A DNA stretch of 64,000 nt from Prochilodus magdalenae (GCA_024036415.1 JAMWET010000800.1:1-64000), one strand, 5' to 3'. Positions 21,436 through 33,890 are shown, numbered from the stretch's first letter. The notes: generated by a model from the letters alone, not told the origin. Made by a program: numbers and translations.

Positions 21436-22340
21436 TGTTTGCTTGTTCGGTGACCGTGTTTCAAATGAGAGCGTTGCCACTGCTGTGGATGATGGATCAT
21501 AACATGGAGTGCAGGAATTGAATCCTGAGTTCTCCAGCTTTCTAAAGGTATGTTACATCACTGTATTCATGGACAACCTGATGCCGAGAAATCTCTTCCT
21601 GACACTGGAATCGGCTCCTGAACCAACAATGCAATATGAGGTATATACTATACTGAGGATGAAGATATGTGTTCCGGCCTCCAGCGGTTCTCCCGCTAGC
21701 GGGAAAAGGACCTATGGAGAACCTCAATTCTAGACCAGTTCTTCAGTTTGCTGCATGTGCATGTTTAGCATGAAGGGAAGCTAAGAAAAGCAGCCCGCCA
21801 GCCTTGCAGCGTAATGCTTCCTTGTCGGAGTAGAAAGGGCAGCAGCTGATAGCGGCGTGGTTAGTGGCGCTATGTCATTATCTGTTACTGATACAGTCAC
21901 TCACCTGTCACGCAGACATATGGGTCCACAGCTCCATCGAAATGAAGCCAGGAGCATGTGTGGAATAATGATGGAGAGCACAGCTGTGGGAGGTGTTCGT
22001 CTGCTTAGTGTTTATAGCCAATACCCTGATATCCGTTCCTGTCTGAGTCCTCCGTTTAGCGGCTTCCACCTCTGACTGCTGAATACGTACCCGAGCTGAG
22101 AGAGTTCTTCTGAAACCCAGATACTTGATCATTACTGGAGGACATCCGTCAACCTGCTGACTGTTGACCTCTAGACGTCTGCAGTTTAGACTGTCTTTAA
22201 TCCCGTGTTGGATGGAAGTGACACTAAAGAGGTTTACAGGTTTACTGGTGTTTAGGAGGAGGTGAGGAGCGCTTGGTCCCATTAGAGGATTGTTTTCATA
22301 TGTGTCTGTAAACTGTGTACAACAGCTCATTCCAAAGACT
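21436..22340. other. Unassigned sequence before the 21-bp array
   Basis: No repeat structure. The 140-codon minus frame at 21908-22330 (ending near the array) and smaller frames match nothing I recognise. The region might hold an old retrotransposon, but I see no diagnostic motif. Confidence 0.35.
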
Positions 22341-25300
22341 GCTGAGCTAGAGCATTATAACGCTGAACTAGAGCATTATAACGCTGAACTAGAGCATTAT
22401 AACGCTGAACTAGAGCATTATAACGCTGAACAAGAGCATTATAACACTGAACTAGAGCATTTTACCGCTGAATTAGAGCATTATAATGCTGAATTAGAGC
22501 ATTATAACGCTGAACTAGAGCATTATAACACTGAACTAGAGCATTATAACGCTGAACTAGAGCATTATAACGCTGAACAAGAGCATTATAATGCTGAACT
22601 AGAGCATTTTACCGCTGAATTAGAGCATTATAACACTGAATTAGAGCATTATAACGCTGAACTAGAGCATTATAACGCTGAATTAGGGCATTATAACACT
22701 GAACTAGAGCATTTTACCGCTGAATTAGAGCATTTTAACACTGAATTAGAGCATTATAATGCTGAATTAGAGCATTACAATGCTGAACTAGAGCATTATA
22801 ATGCTGAACTAGATCATTATAACGCTGAACTAGAGCATTACAACGCTGAACTAGAGCATTATAATGCTGAATTAGAGCATTATAATGCTGAATTAGAGCA
22901 TTACAACGCTGAATTAGAGCATTATAACGCTGAACTAGAGCATTATAACGCTGAACTAGAGCATTACAACGCTGAACTAGAGCATTATAATGCTGAATTA
23001 GAGCATTATAATGCTGAATTAGAGCATTACAACGCTGAATTAGAGCATTACAACGCTGAATTAGAGCATTATAATGCTGAACTAGAGCATTATAACGCTG
23101 AATTAGAGCATTATAGCACTGAACTAGAGCATTATAATGCTGAATTAGAGCATTATAATGCTGAATTAGAGCATTATAATGCTGAATTAGAGCATTACAA
23201 CGCTGAATTAGAGCATTATAACACTGAACTAGAGCATTATAACGCTGAACTAGAGCATTATAACGCTGAACTAGAGCATTACAACACTGAACTAGAGCAT
23301 TATAACGCTGAATTAGAGCATTATAGCACTGAACTAGAGCATTATAACACTGAATTAGAGCATTATAACACTGAACTAAAGCATTATAACGCTGAATTAG
23401 AGCATTATAACACTGAACTAGAGCATTATAACACTGAATTAGAGCATTATAACACTTAACTAGAGCATTATAACGCAGAATTAGGGCATTATAACGCTGA
23501 ACTAGAGCATTTTAACGCTGAATTAGAGCATTATAACACTGAACTAGAGCATTATAACACTGAACTAGAGCATTATAACACTGAACTAGAGCATTATAAC
23601 GCTGAATTAGAGCATTATAACACTGAACTAGAGCATTATAACACTGAACTAGAGCATTATAACGCTGAATTAGAGCATTATAACACTGAACTAGAGCATT
23701 ATAACGCTGAACTAGAGCATTATAATGCTGAACTAGAGCATTACAACGCTGAACTAGAGCATTATAACGCTGAATTAGAGCATTATAGCACTGAACTAGA
23801 GCATTATAACACTGAATTAGAGCATTATAACACTGAACTAGAGCATTATAACGCTGAATTAGAGCATTATAACACTTAACTAGAGCATTATAACGCAGAA
23901 TTAGGGCATTATAACACTGAACTAGAGCATTATAACACTGAACTAGAGCATTATAACACTGAACTAGAGCATTATAACGCTGAATTAGAGCATTATAACA
24001 CTGAACTAGAGCATTATAACGCTGAATTAGAGCATTATAACACTGAATTAGAGCATTATAACACTGAATTAGAGCATTATAACACTGAATTAGAGCATTA
24101 TAACGCTGAATTAGAGCATTATAACACTGAATTAGAGCATTATAACACTTAATTAGAGCATTATAACGCTGAATTAGAGCATTATAATGCTGAATTAGAG
24201 CATTATAACCCTTAACTAGAGCATTATAACGCTGAATTAGAGCATTATAACACTGAATTAGAGCATTATAACACTGAACTAGAGCATTATAACACTTAAC
24301 TAGAGCATTATAACGCTGAATTAGAGCATTATAACACTGAATTAGAGCATTATAACGCTGAATTAGAGCATTATAATGCTGAATTAGAGCATTATAACGC
24401 TAAATTAGAGCATTATAACACTGAATTAGAGCATTATAAGACTGAACTAGAGCATTATAAGACTGAACTAGAGCATTATAACGCTGAATTAGAGCATTAT
24501 AACGCTGAATTAGAGCATTATAACACTGAATTAGAGCATTATAACACTGAACTAGAGCATTATAACGTTAAATTAGAGCATTATAACACTGAATTAGAGC
24601 ATTATAACGCTGAATTAGAGCATTATAACACTGAATTAGAGCATTATAACGCTAAATTAGAGCATTATAAGACTGAATTAGAGCATTATAACGCTAAATT
24701 AGAGCATTATAACACTGAATTAGAGCATTATAACACTGAATTAGAGCATTATAACACTGAATTAGAGCATTATAATGCTGAATTAGAGCATTATAACGCT
24801 GAATTAGAGCATTATAACACTGAATTAGAGCATTATAACGCTGAACTAGAGCATTATAACACTGAATTAGAGCATTATAAAACTTAACTAGAGCATTATA
24901 ACACTGAATTAGAGCATTATAACACTGAACTAGAGCATTATAACACTGAATTAGAGCATTATAACGCTGAATTAGAGCATTATAACACTGAACTAGAGCA
25001 TTATAACACTGAATTAGAGCATTATAACACTTAACTAGAGCATTATAACACTGAATTAGAGCATTATAACACTGAATTAGAGCATTATAACGCTGAACTA
25101 GAGCATTATAACGCTGAATTAGAGCATTATAACACTGAACTAGAGCATTATAACACTGAACTAGAGCATTATAACGCTGAACTAGAGCATTATAACGCTG
25201 AATTAGAGCATTATAACACTGAATTAGAGCATTATAACGCTGAACTAGAGCATTATAACACTGAATTAGAGCATTATAACGCTGAACTAGAGCATTATAA

Positions 25301-25708
25301 CGCTGAATTAGAGCATTATAACACTGAATTAGAGCATTATAACACTGAATTAGGGCATTATAACACTGAACTAGAGCATTATAACGCTGAACTAGAGCAT
25401 TACAACGCTAGAGCATTATAACACTGAATTAGAGCATTATAACGCTGAACTAGAGCATTATAACGCTGAATTAGAGCATTATAACGCTGAATTAGAGCAT
25501 TATAACGCTGAATTAGAGCATTATAACGCTGAATTAGAGCATTATAACGCTGAATTAGAGCATTATAACACTGAATTAGAGCATTATAACGCTGAATTAG
25601 AGCATTATAACACTGAATTAGAGCATTATAACACTTAACTAGAGCATTATAACGCTGAATTAGAGCATTATTGCTCTACAGCATTATAACCAACGCATTA
25701 TTAGCATT
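22341..25708. repeat. 21-bp minisatellite, about 158 copies (3.3 kb)
   Basis: Period 21 bp, core TAGAGCATTATAACGCTGA. Variants are TATAATG, TACAACG, AACACTGAA, TTTTACC and CACTTAAC. The left part stays open for 389 codons (22290-23459) as a heptad repeat ELEHYNA or ELEHYNT, because 21 is a multiple of three. The right part is broken by CACTTAACTAG stops. No splice sites, signal peptide or promoter accompany it. The last units decay at 25670-25708. The array is far larger than any other minisatellite here. Confidence 0.95.
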
Positions 25709-26654
25709 ATGATCTCTGTCTGTCAGTCTCCTCTTGTCTTCATTCTTGCTTTCTGAATCTGTTTCTCTTTTGTCTTCTATCTTTCTCCTGCTGTGCTGTT
25801 TATACCCTTCTCTCCTGTCTTTCTCTGTCGTTCCAATCCTCTTTCTTTATTTCTTTCTTCTCCATTTGCGTTTTCTCTCTCTCTCATTTCTGACATAGAC
25901 ACTACTTTTCTAGGAGAATGCCAGTCTTCCTCTCGCTCCTGTTCTTCTTTCTGTTTTTTCTCCTTTTGACACAGACTGTGGACATTTCACCATATTGCTC
26001 ACTGATGTGTGTATGTGAAAGAGAGAGAGAGAGAGAGAGAGATGAGGATGATCAAACACCTGATTGGACTTCCTGACTGAAACCGCTCTCCTCTCTCCAG
26101 CCTGCGATGGATTCGGGGAGACGTCAGCCGTGTCTCCTCTCCGTTTGGCATTTCTAATTTGAAGTACTGGTTACAGGTGTCAGTCTGCCAATCCGCCGCT
26201 CTCCACCTTCCCTCCATTACAGCGCCCCGTGAAGCTCAGAGATCACCCAGAGATTGCTTATGTCTTAAGTCAAATTATATCCCATCCATTGCAAATCAAT
26301 TCAGCTTCAGGATAAAGAAACGACAGGAAGCTTCCAGCTCCAACGGGGGGGGACATATCCGGGACCAGTGGGGGTTTCTCCAGAGGAATGTCCAGCGGGA
26401 GATGGAAGACCAACCAGGAGAAAGTTAGACAGACACCATCAATACAAAGGTGGATCTAAAGAGCCCTGTCACTCGGAGGGGAGCCAGAGGGCCCAGTGCT
26501 CAGGAGCCTCTGACCACAATCCCAGAAGGGCCTCAGGTACTTGGCATAATCCACCACAGGTGTACATACGTACGTGTACACAGTACTGAACTCTATAGCT
26601 TCACTGTTGTCACTTAAACAGGAGGTCACATGGTGTCAGTCTTTACCCTTCAGC
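25709..26654. other. Pyrimidine patch, short (GA)n and a low-repeat island
   Basis: Positions 25715-25965 are CT-rich. (GA)n occupies 26020-26041. From 26045 to about 26620 the DNA shows no repeats, e.g. CAAATCAATTCAGCTTCAGG near 26296. Short frames here are unsupported. Confidence 0.4.
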
Positions 26655-27625
26655 ACACCACACACCCCTTCTGTAGTGGCAAAAAAGAAAGGAAGGATGG
26701 ACAGAAAGAAAGAGTGGAAAGATGGAAAGAAAACAAGAGCCAGCCAGGAATAAAGAAACATGTACGAGTGAGAGAGAGAGGGAGGGAGATAAATACGCAA
26801 ATGGATATGAGAGTAAAAAGGTAGGAGACAAAGACATAAAGAAAGAAATAACAAATGTCAGAGAGGCAGAGTAAGGAAGAGGAGAGAGAGAAAAGAATGA
26901 AGAAAGAAAGATGAGAGTGAGGGATAGAGAGAAAGAGCAAAGAGAGAAAGAAGAGAGCGAGAAACAAAGAAGACTAATAGAAAAAGGGGAGAGAGAGAGG
27001 AAGGGATAGACACAAGAATGAAGAGTAAGAGAGAGAGTGAAAGGACTGAAAGATGAAAAGAAGAGAGAGAGATAGATAAAAGAGAAAGGGAGAGGCAGAG
27101 GAGAATGAAACAATGAGAAAGAACAAAGAGAGAAAGTGGAGAGTGTGAGATAAGGAGAAAGAGAGAGAGAGGGAAATGGGAAAGAGACAGAGACAAAGAG
27201 AGAATAAGATGGAGAGAATAGGGTAGAGAGGGAAAGAGGAAGAGAGAGTGAAAGAGAAAAGGGGGGGATAGAGAGAGAAAGGGATAGACAAAAGAATGAA
27301 GAGTAAGAGAGAGAGGGAGTAGACTAAAAGATAGAAAGAAGAGTAATAGAATGAGAGAGAGGGAGAAGAGAGGGAGAGATAGATAAAAGAAAAAGGTAGA
27401 GGTAGAGGAGAAAGAAAGAGAGAAAGGACAAAGAGAAAGAGGAGACTGAGATAAAGAGAAAGAGTGAGAGAGGGAAATGGGGAAAGAGAGGGAGAGAAAA
27501 AGGTAGAGAGGGAAAGGGGAAGAGAGAGTGATAGAGAAAAAGAGATAGAGATAGAAAGAGGGAGAGGGGGAGAGAGAAAGAGAGAGATAGGGAAAGAGAA
27601 AGAGAGAGAGACAGAGTTTGGAGGA
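26655..27625. repeat. Degenerate polypurine block (GAGAAAG-rich)
   Basis: About 970 bp of A and G with occasional T. Motifs such as GAGAGAGGGAAA and AGACAAAAGAATGAAGAGTA recur, the latter near 27009 and 27286, about 277 bp apart. That indicates an old internal duplication. The 271-codon minus frame at 26858-27673 is a Ser/Leu/Phe artefact. Confidence 0.9.
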
Positions 27626-27679
27626 TGGAGGGGTTTTTATTTCTCCTCTTATTAACACCTTATGCTGCTGCACTCAAAC

Positions 27680-28344
27680 AGCGGCGAGGAGCGGTGAGGA
27701 GCGGTGAGGAGCGGCGAGGAGCGGAGAGGAGCGGGGTGAGGAGCGGCGAGGAGCGGCGAGGAGCGGAGAGGAGCTGGGCGAGGAGTGGAGAGGAGCGGTG
27801 AGGAGTGGAGAGGAGCGGGGTGAGGAGCGGCGAGGAGCGGAGAGGAGCGGAGAGGAGCGGAGAGGAGCGGCGAGGAGCGGAGAGGAGCGGGGTGAGGAGT
27901 GGTGAGGAGTGGTGAGGAGCGGTGAGGAGCGGAGAGGAGCGGGGCGAGGAGTGGTGAGGAGCGGAGAGGAGCGGAGAGGAGCGGGGTGAGGAGCGGCGAG
28001 GAGCGAAGAGGAGTGGTGAGGAGCGGTGAGGAGCGGAGAGGAGCGGGGCGAGGAGTGGTGAGGAGCGGAGAGGAGCGGAGAGGAGCGGGGTGAGGAGCGG
28101 AGAGGAGCGGAGAGGAGCGGCGAGGAGCGGGGTGAGGAGCGGAGAGGAGCGGAGAGGAGCGGGGTGAGGAGCGGAGAGGAGCGGAGAGGAGCGGGGTGAG
28201 GAGCGGCGAGGAGCGGAGAGGAGCGGAGAGGAGCGGAGAGGAGCGGGGTGAGGAGTGGTGAGGAGTGGTGAGGAGCGGGGTGAGGAGCGGAGAGGAGCGG
28301 GGTGAGGAGCGGAGAGGAGCGGAGAGGAGCGGAGAGGAGCTGGG
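27680..28344. repeat. 10-bp G-rich minisatellite, about 66 copies
   Basis: Unit GAGGAGCGGA with variants GCGGTGAGGA, GCGGCGAGGA and GGAGCGGGGTGAG. The plus strand is almost pure purine with frequent GG and GGGG runs. Interspersed GGGGTG units recur at irregular spacing, defining longer blocks. The 239-codon minus frame (APLRSSPLL type) is an artefact. Confidence 0.95.
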
Positions 28345-29099
28345 CTGATTGCGGTGAATAATATCAGTCATTACTGAGGAGGCCTCCTGTGGTGAGCAGC
28401 TGGTAAATTGTCATGAGAGTTCTCATGATTTATGTAAATGAGCCCCCCCTGAAAAGTTTCCATCGCACGTGTAGGTGTTCCGACTGCCAATCATCATTAC
28501 CGGCATGTTGAAGAGCAGCACTGAGGCTCCGAGAAGGTTTGGAGAAGGAGCGGTGAGGAGACACGGTACCGTAGATTTGCTTATGAGGCACATACGTTAG
28601 GCGTGGGTAACTGAATCGAGGCCCGTCCACACGCTCATTAACATCACCGCCTGCACCGGCAAAGCTGCACCACCCATAACGAGCGGGTTAATGGTCAATC
28701 GTGCGGCCAGGGGGATTACCAGAGGAGGAGACCGCCCACCGGGTGATACTGTATATGACTCTCCGCATGTGGACGTGTCGGGAAAGGAAGTCCTGGCCGG
28801 GTAAAGGACAATGCAGGGATGCGGGATGTCGCTAACCACGCGGCATCCCAAGCTTCATTATGAGTCTACGGTGTTGCATCATTACTGCCAGATTTATTCA
28901 TGAACCATAAACATGCGCCAGCCATACATACCACCGTATAGAACCGTCACAGAGCCGGAAACAGACTCCGACTTGGGAATTATCTTCCCAGACTAGGTGT
29001 AAAGCCTTTCAGCAGGTCCCCTAGTGGCTATGGTGGACTATGGTATTCCAAAGCAGACCACAAGCCACTCAAAGCCTGGCGAAAGGCCAATCAGTGGGG
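28345..29099. other. Low-repeat island
   Basis: No repeats from about 28380 to 28980. Mixed composition with TCATGATTTATGTAAATGAG near 28424. Frames of up to 84 codons on minus are unsupported. It is a candidate for conserved non-coding sequence. Confidence 0.35.
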
Positions 29100-29320
29100 A
29101 CAGTGAGACCCAGTGGGGAGATGGATACAGCTGGCATGGTGAACCTCGACAATGGACCCGGGAAGTCTTGACTACAGGGTTGGCATGGAAAAGCTGGACA
29201 ACAGAGCTGACCTGGGAAGTCTTGACTACGGGGTTGGCATGGAAAGGCATGATGACTGTGTTGGCACAGGAAGGCTTGACAATGGAAGTGATGCTCAGTG
29301 CTGGCGAGAGGGAGGCCAAC
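29100..29320. repeat. Short 54-bp tandem repeat, 3-4 diverged copies
   Basis: GGGAAGTCTTGACTA starts at 29160 and 29214, and a diverged GGAAGGCTTGACAA at about 29269, giving a 54-bp period. A GTTGGCATGGAAA block lies between. The 99-codon frame at 29024-29323 follows from the 54-bp (18-codon) period. Confidence 0.7.
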
Positions 29321-30167
29321 TAAAATCAAAGGTGAGCCTCATGGGTGGCACCACAAGCCTGGGCTGATGGGTATATGGAGGCCAGCTGGCAGGTTCACCC
29401 ATGTACACATGACTAGAATAGATAGAACCCCAAAGGAAGTTGCAGAACCCAATGGAAATTGTAGCCCAGGTAAATCGCTAGTGGCAGAATCAGGGCACCA
29501 GGACACACACCAGAGTCGATAGTGCTGCGAGTGGCAAGGACAAAGGAGGGCGACTGGGTGGGGTCCTCTTTGTGCTGCTGGTGCCCACAGCTGTCTGGGA
29601 CTTGATGCGACATGCCGTCAGAAGTTCCAACACACGGAGGAGAAGCCATGGCATCGTGGACGTAAGGACCCCAAAGCGTTGGGCTGTCCTGTGTCTTCTT
29701 GTACACTGACGCCACAATGTATTGTTGCTCACTAACTCAGATGAACGAGGACTCTGCTGTCTGTTTTAGGTGGAATGCTGGGACCCTGTGTTGAGCTGCT
29801 GGTGGGCAACGAGGGGTAAGAAGGGGGACTGAGGACCTATAGCAATTCAGGCTCCACAAAGAAAGGAACATTAGGCAGGGGGTGTTGATAGAGTAGCCAC
29901 TAGGGGCTCCACATGCTAGTCTATTACTTGGCTTGTCAACTTTGCTGGTTGACGATGGTGCTTGATGCCTAAGAGTCGCTGATCACATGATTAAGACACC
30001 AACAACATGGACAAGCTAGGAGTCCGGTGATTTCCGGGGGTTCTATGACCAATTTCCTGATGTAGTGCCAAGCAAAGCAATCCATGGCTCATCGGAAAGG
30101 GAATGTCATGCTCCACTGTCCTGGGGCATGTCCTGTGCGGTTGGAGAGGAAGCATAACAGGGGCAAT
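29321..30167. other. Unassigned sequence
   Basis: No repeat, no recognised domain. The frames at 29298-29522 (+) and 29413-29715 (-) overlap and look random. Confidence 0.35.
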
Positions 30168-30345
30168 GCTGGATTAGTGATTCGACTGGTTAGCGCTCTG
30201 GGTAGCTGTTCAAAACCCAGGTCTGCTAAGTTGCCACTGTTGGGCCCTTAAGCAAGGCCCTTAAATTCTCTCTGGGGTGCTGTATCATGGCTGACCCTGA
30301 ACTCTGACCCCAGCTGGGATGTGCTATGCAAGACCTTTGTGCAAA
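30168..30345 (+). mobile_element. tRNA-derived SINE
   Basis: The start reads like a tRNA 5' part, with ACTGGTTAGCGCTCTGG as a box-A region. A decayed box B follows, GTTCAAAACCC at 30208. Then come CCCTTAAGCAAGGCCCTTAA and GCTGTATCATGGCTGACCCT, which I remember from a SINE family of catfish and characins. It would be transcribed by RNA polymerase III when intact. The box B mismatches suggest an old copy. Confidence 0.65.
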
Positions 30346-30974
30346 TATTAGTACAGTATATGTTCTATACTTACTTATGAAGTCTTATTATCCAGTACAG
30401 TTTGAAGTTGGCGACTCTGATTAACAGGAGAGCTTGCTTGGCCTTATCTACCAAGATGCCACAGAGGAAATGATTCTGATTGGATAGTTTTCCATCAGAT
30501 ACTTCAAGATATTAAAACGCTTCATCTTCTATTCTATCATATCATATAAATTAACTGATAGATGATAGACGTGAACGTTTCCCCAGGGGTTCCTCACTAG
30601 AAATGTGGCCAGCTTGGTCCACAAGTGGAGACTGGCCTATGGGCACCTTTCCTGGGACTTGTTGATTCAAGTCAACTCCTCTCGGTGAAGGCTGGAATGT
30701 GGAGCCGGCCCGGAGATGATTGCATGATTGCATGTTTTACTGTTTTCCTGCCTGTCAGGCGGAGTGATGCTGTGAGTCATAGAAAGCTGGTCATGAGTCA
30801 GGAAAGACTCCGTTCTGGATATCTGGTGCGGGGGGGAGCATGTGAAAGCATGCTGCTGCATGTGCCATGTGAAAATTGAACATATGGAAATGTGCTATTG
30901 CTGCTCTCCACAATCTCACATGATCTCACAGTGTGATGCACACTGCTCATCAAAAGTTTGGGGACAGTTCTAAA
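30346..30974. other. Unassigned sequence
   Basis: No repeats that match elsewhere in the window. Overlapping frames on both strands at 30551-30879 are short. It ends where the Tc1-like copy starts. Confidence 0.35.
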
Positions 30975-31622
30975 AAAGAACAACCGCCCAGAAGGAATGA
31001 CATCGTCTAACAGGCTAATGATTTCACACTCCGCTGGGCACATGACGTAGGCAAGGAGGGGTCTTATCTCTGTACCTGACTGACTCAACACCTAGCCGTG
31101 GTGTCCTCCATGAGCCATCCTGTTAGTGCAGCACCACTGGCAGGCGGCTGCACCACGCAGGATTACATGCACACAGACCGTTACCACGACTGTCCTTAAC
31201 ACCACGTCACCGTCACCAAAGACTGCAGTGGTGTCGTACCAGACTGTCATGGAGTGACTCAGAATGGCAGCGGCTCATCTTCAGTGACGAGTCCCGCTTT
31301 AGTCTTGGTGGAGACGACCAACGAATCCGTGTGTGGAGGCACCGTGGTCAGCACAGAGATGAACGGTGTGTTGTCACACGTCCAGAAGGCCTCCACCTCC
31401 ACCCCTACCGCACCATCTGCAGGAACTGTGTGAGGATGTTCAAGCTGCATGGGATGGATTATCACAGGACACCATTAGGAACCGCTACAGCTCCATACCG
31501 AGACGTCTGGCGTGTTGGGTTAGCAAACACGGCGGCCCGACGCCATACTGAGAGACAGACTTCTGTATGTGTAGCTCAATAAATATTGATCATATCAGTC
31601 TAAATCTATCATCAGTTATTGG
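30975..31622 (+). mobile_element. Tc1-like family A copy, internally deleted
   Basis: Begins with CGCCCAGAAGGAATGAC near 30987, the presumed 5' terminal repeat, and contains TGACGTAGGCAAGGAGG. It then carries the SDESRFSLGG region and the deletion junction, and it ends with ATCAGTCTAAATCTATCATC. At the junction it lacks a further 9 bp present in the other copies. The C-terminal frame is intact: HHLQELCEDVQAAWDGLSQD, ending SIPRRLACWVSKHGGPTPY. That is the standard Tc1 transposase end. Confidence 0.8.
31366..31554 (+). pseudogene. Tc1-like transposase C-terminus
   Basis: The frame reads PPPPLPHHLQELCEDVQ, then AAWDGLSQDTIRNRYSSIPR, then RLACWVSKHGGPTPY and stop. The C-terminal helix pattern and the GGPTPY end are typical of Tc1-like transposases. 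The preceding part (NPIEHLW with the catalytic Glu) was removed by the deletion, so this is a remnant only. Confidence 0.8.
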
Positions 31623-32439
31623 CATTGCTTAGACGTGACCTGCCCGCACCTTGCACATAGGCTCATGGGAGGCACCACAGCTGCAGTGGTAGAGAGTTTG
31701 AACGGTGGATATGTTGATGTTGTGCCTCCATGGGTCCACAGCCGTGCAGGACAGTCAGTAGCAGGGTGCTACAATAACTTGACCAGCATGTGTACATCCA
31801 AGCAAACAGAGGAACAGCACCTGAACATCAAATGGGGTCTACTGAAATCAAACAGATTGTATTCTCTACATCAAGAGCTACAAGAGCTCCACCTTAGTTA
31901 TTAGCACATGGCCTGGAGCTGTCTCTGGAACAAATGTGGAAGCTCCAAGTGAAGCTGAGATAAAAACATTTAGGTCTTTCAACTAAATATGATCTGGAGA
32001 ACATTCCACCTGTCTTCTAAGGAAACAACAGAGATCGATTTCAGATGGTGGACATAATCGACAGCGAGCCAGAGGAACTATGGATGGACCTCATCAAAGA
32101 TGAATCAAATAACTGCTTGGGAGGAATGAAAAGGAGACAGAGATCACATCGGTTGACAGATGCAATCAAAAAAGAGAAGACGAGGCAGAAATCAAGAAGG
32201 ATAAAAACCTAAACTCCAGAGAGCTGCCGCTAAAGACGAGGACTAACCTACAGCAGCGTCCGCTTCACTGACAAACGAGACCAACATGGGTTGTTAACCA
32301 GAGAGGTCAATCGAGCCGTCAAAACAGGGAGACGTCAGTGTTTCTGATCCACAGTCACGATGGGAAGATAGCCCTCGACTTTTGATTGCCAGTGTGCTGG
32401 CACAGTCGTTGGCTGGCTTTATACGTGTCTGGACAAAAG
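31623..32439. other. Unassigned sequence
   Basis: A-rich, purine-leaning stretch at 31940-32220 with no tandem structure. No coding frame beyond 89 codons and no recognised domain. Confidence 0.35.
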
Positions 32440-32912
32440 ACTCCGGGTCGACGCTTGCAGAGTTAAACGTCAAGGCAGAATGTTTATTGAACAGGGAAGT
32501 GAACAAACTAAGCAGCAATGCTGATTCAGCAACAGGGGTAGGGCTAGAAACGTAGTCGAGGCAGGCAAAGCCGAAACCAAAACAGACAATCAGCGGAGGC
32601 AGCCAAGTTAGGAGGGAAAGGCAAAAGGGTAGTCGACAACAGAAAAGAGATCAGGAACCAGAAAAGAGATAATTCACAGAAAGAACGAGCAGGATTGATA
32701 ACTCAGTTGGCAAAGCTTCGCAAACGCTGAAGTGGCGTGGAGAGGTATAAACGGAGGGAGTAAATTAAGTTTAGCTGTCTGCTAAAACTCCGGTGATGGA
32801 GAGCGAAGCGGATTGGACGCGGGCGTGGCGTCATCGAGCATTGCCCTCTGGGAAGATGAGTCCGGAGAAGCACGGGAGCAGGGAAAACCCAGAAGCGTGA
32901 CGTCACGGTGAA
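32440..32912 (-). mobile_element. LTR-like element, minus strand
   Basis: On the minus strand, TTCAATAAACATTCTGCC (a polyadenylation signal context) lies near the downstream end, at about 32475-32495. TATA-like text (TATAC on minus, near 32745) lies upstream of it. Composition and order fit a solo LTR of fish Gypsy type. Terminal TG/CA ends and target-site duplication could not be fixed, and no internal genes are visible. Confidence 0.4.
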
Positions 32913-33059
32913 TCCTTCATATGTGTTGAGTGTTGCTTTTTACATACAGTCATTTCACGGCATCTTGCCAGTTACACTGAGCAATTTAACCACTATGGAT
33001 TCCCGGATTTGGATGTTCTGTTCTTTTTCCCAGCTGTCATTAGAAATCTACACCCAGCT

Positions 33060-33890
33060 GCCCCTTCATTAGACACACCTTCTTATATCTACACTTGTTC
33101 ATTCTATCAGCTCCACTGCCCATACAGGACACTCTGTAGGTGTACAGGTCCAGACTGTAGTCCATCTGTTTCTCTGGGTACTGTATTACCCTGTTCTTCA
33201 ATGGTCAGGACCCCCACAGGACCACCACAGGACCCCCACAGAGCAGGTAGTATGTGGGTGGTGAATCATTCTCAGCACTGCAGTGACACTGACATGGTGG
33301 TGGTGTGTTAGTGTGTGTGGTGCTGGTGTGAGTGGATCAGACCCAGCAGTGCTGCTGTCACCAAAACTATACAACCAACAGCATCCTGGGGGCAGCATCC
33401 TGTGGGGCAGCGTCCTGTGGGGAACTGTCCTATGGGTAGTGTCCTGTGGGCAGTGTCCTGTGGGTAGTGTCATGTGGGCAGCATCATGTGGGCAGTGTCA
33501 TGTGGGCAGTGTCATGTGGGCAGCGTCCTGTGGGCAGTGTCCTGTTGGCAGCGTCCTGTGGGGCGTGGCCTGTGGGACAGTGTCCTATGGGGCAGTGTCC
33601 TGTGGGGCGTGTCCTGTGGGCGGTGTCCTGTGGGGCGTGTCCTGTGGGGCAGCGTCCTGTGGGGCAGCATCCTGTGGGTGGTGTCTTGTGGGGCAGCGTC
33701 CTGTGGGGCAGCGTCCTGTGGGGCATCGTCCTATGGGCAGGGTCCTGTGGGCAGCGTCCTGTGGGCAGTCTCCTGTGACCACTGATGAAGGACTAGAGGA
33801 CGACCAACACTGCACTGTGCAGCAGCAGATGCGCTTTCATCTATGACTGTCCATCTACAAGGTGGAGCAGTTAGGTAGGAGTGTTCCGTC
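33060..33890. mobile_element. Foldback-type dispersed element, copy 2
   Basis: The left arm at 33103-33352 matches copy 1 closely, including CTGTAGGTGTACAGGTCCAG and CAGGACCCCCACAGGACC. The minisatellite at 33381-33778 follows. The centre continues with ACCACTGATGAAGGACTAGA and ends near GGTAGGAGTGTTC. The right-hand arm is missing, so this copy is truncated. Relative to copy 1 its centre is reversed. Confidence 0.75.
33381..33778. repeat. 14-15 bp minisatellite inside foldback copy 2
   Basis: About 27 units with core GCAGCGTCCTGTGG plus an optional G, the reverse complement of the array in copy 1. Variants GTGTC, GCATC and CATGTG are common. The plus frames of 100-187 codons with repeated SCGQ, VLWAA and CPVG blocks arise only from it. 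Confidence 0.95.

Noticed and set aside
21908..22330. 140-codon minus frame as a gene
   Set aside because: Ends at the edge of a minisatellite, is unlike any known family, and overlaps frames on the other strand.
22290..23459. 389-codon ELEHYNA protein
   Set aside because: The 21-bp period keeps one frame open by arithmetic, and the same array continues for 2.2 kb with stops. No promoter or splice support. Kept as a finding to test, not as a gene.
27652..28371. 239-codon Ser/Pro/Leu frame (minus)
   Set aside because: Translation of the 10-bp G-rich array.
33283..33846. 187-codon Cys/Gly/Trp-rich frame
   Set aside because: Lies wholly in the foldback element and its minisatellite; the minus strand is open too.
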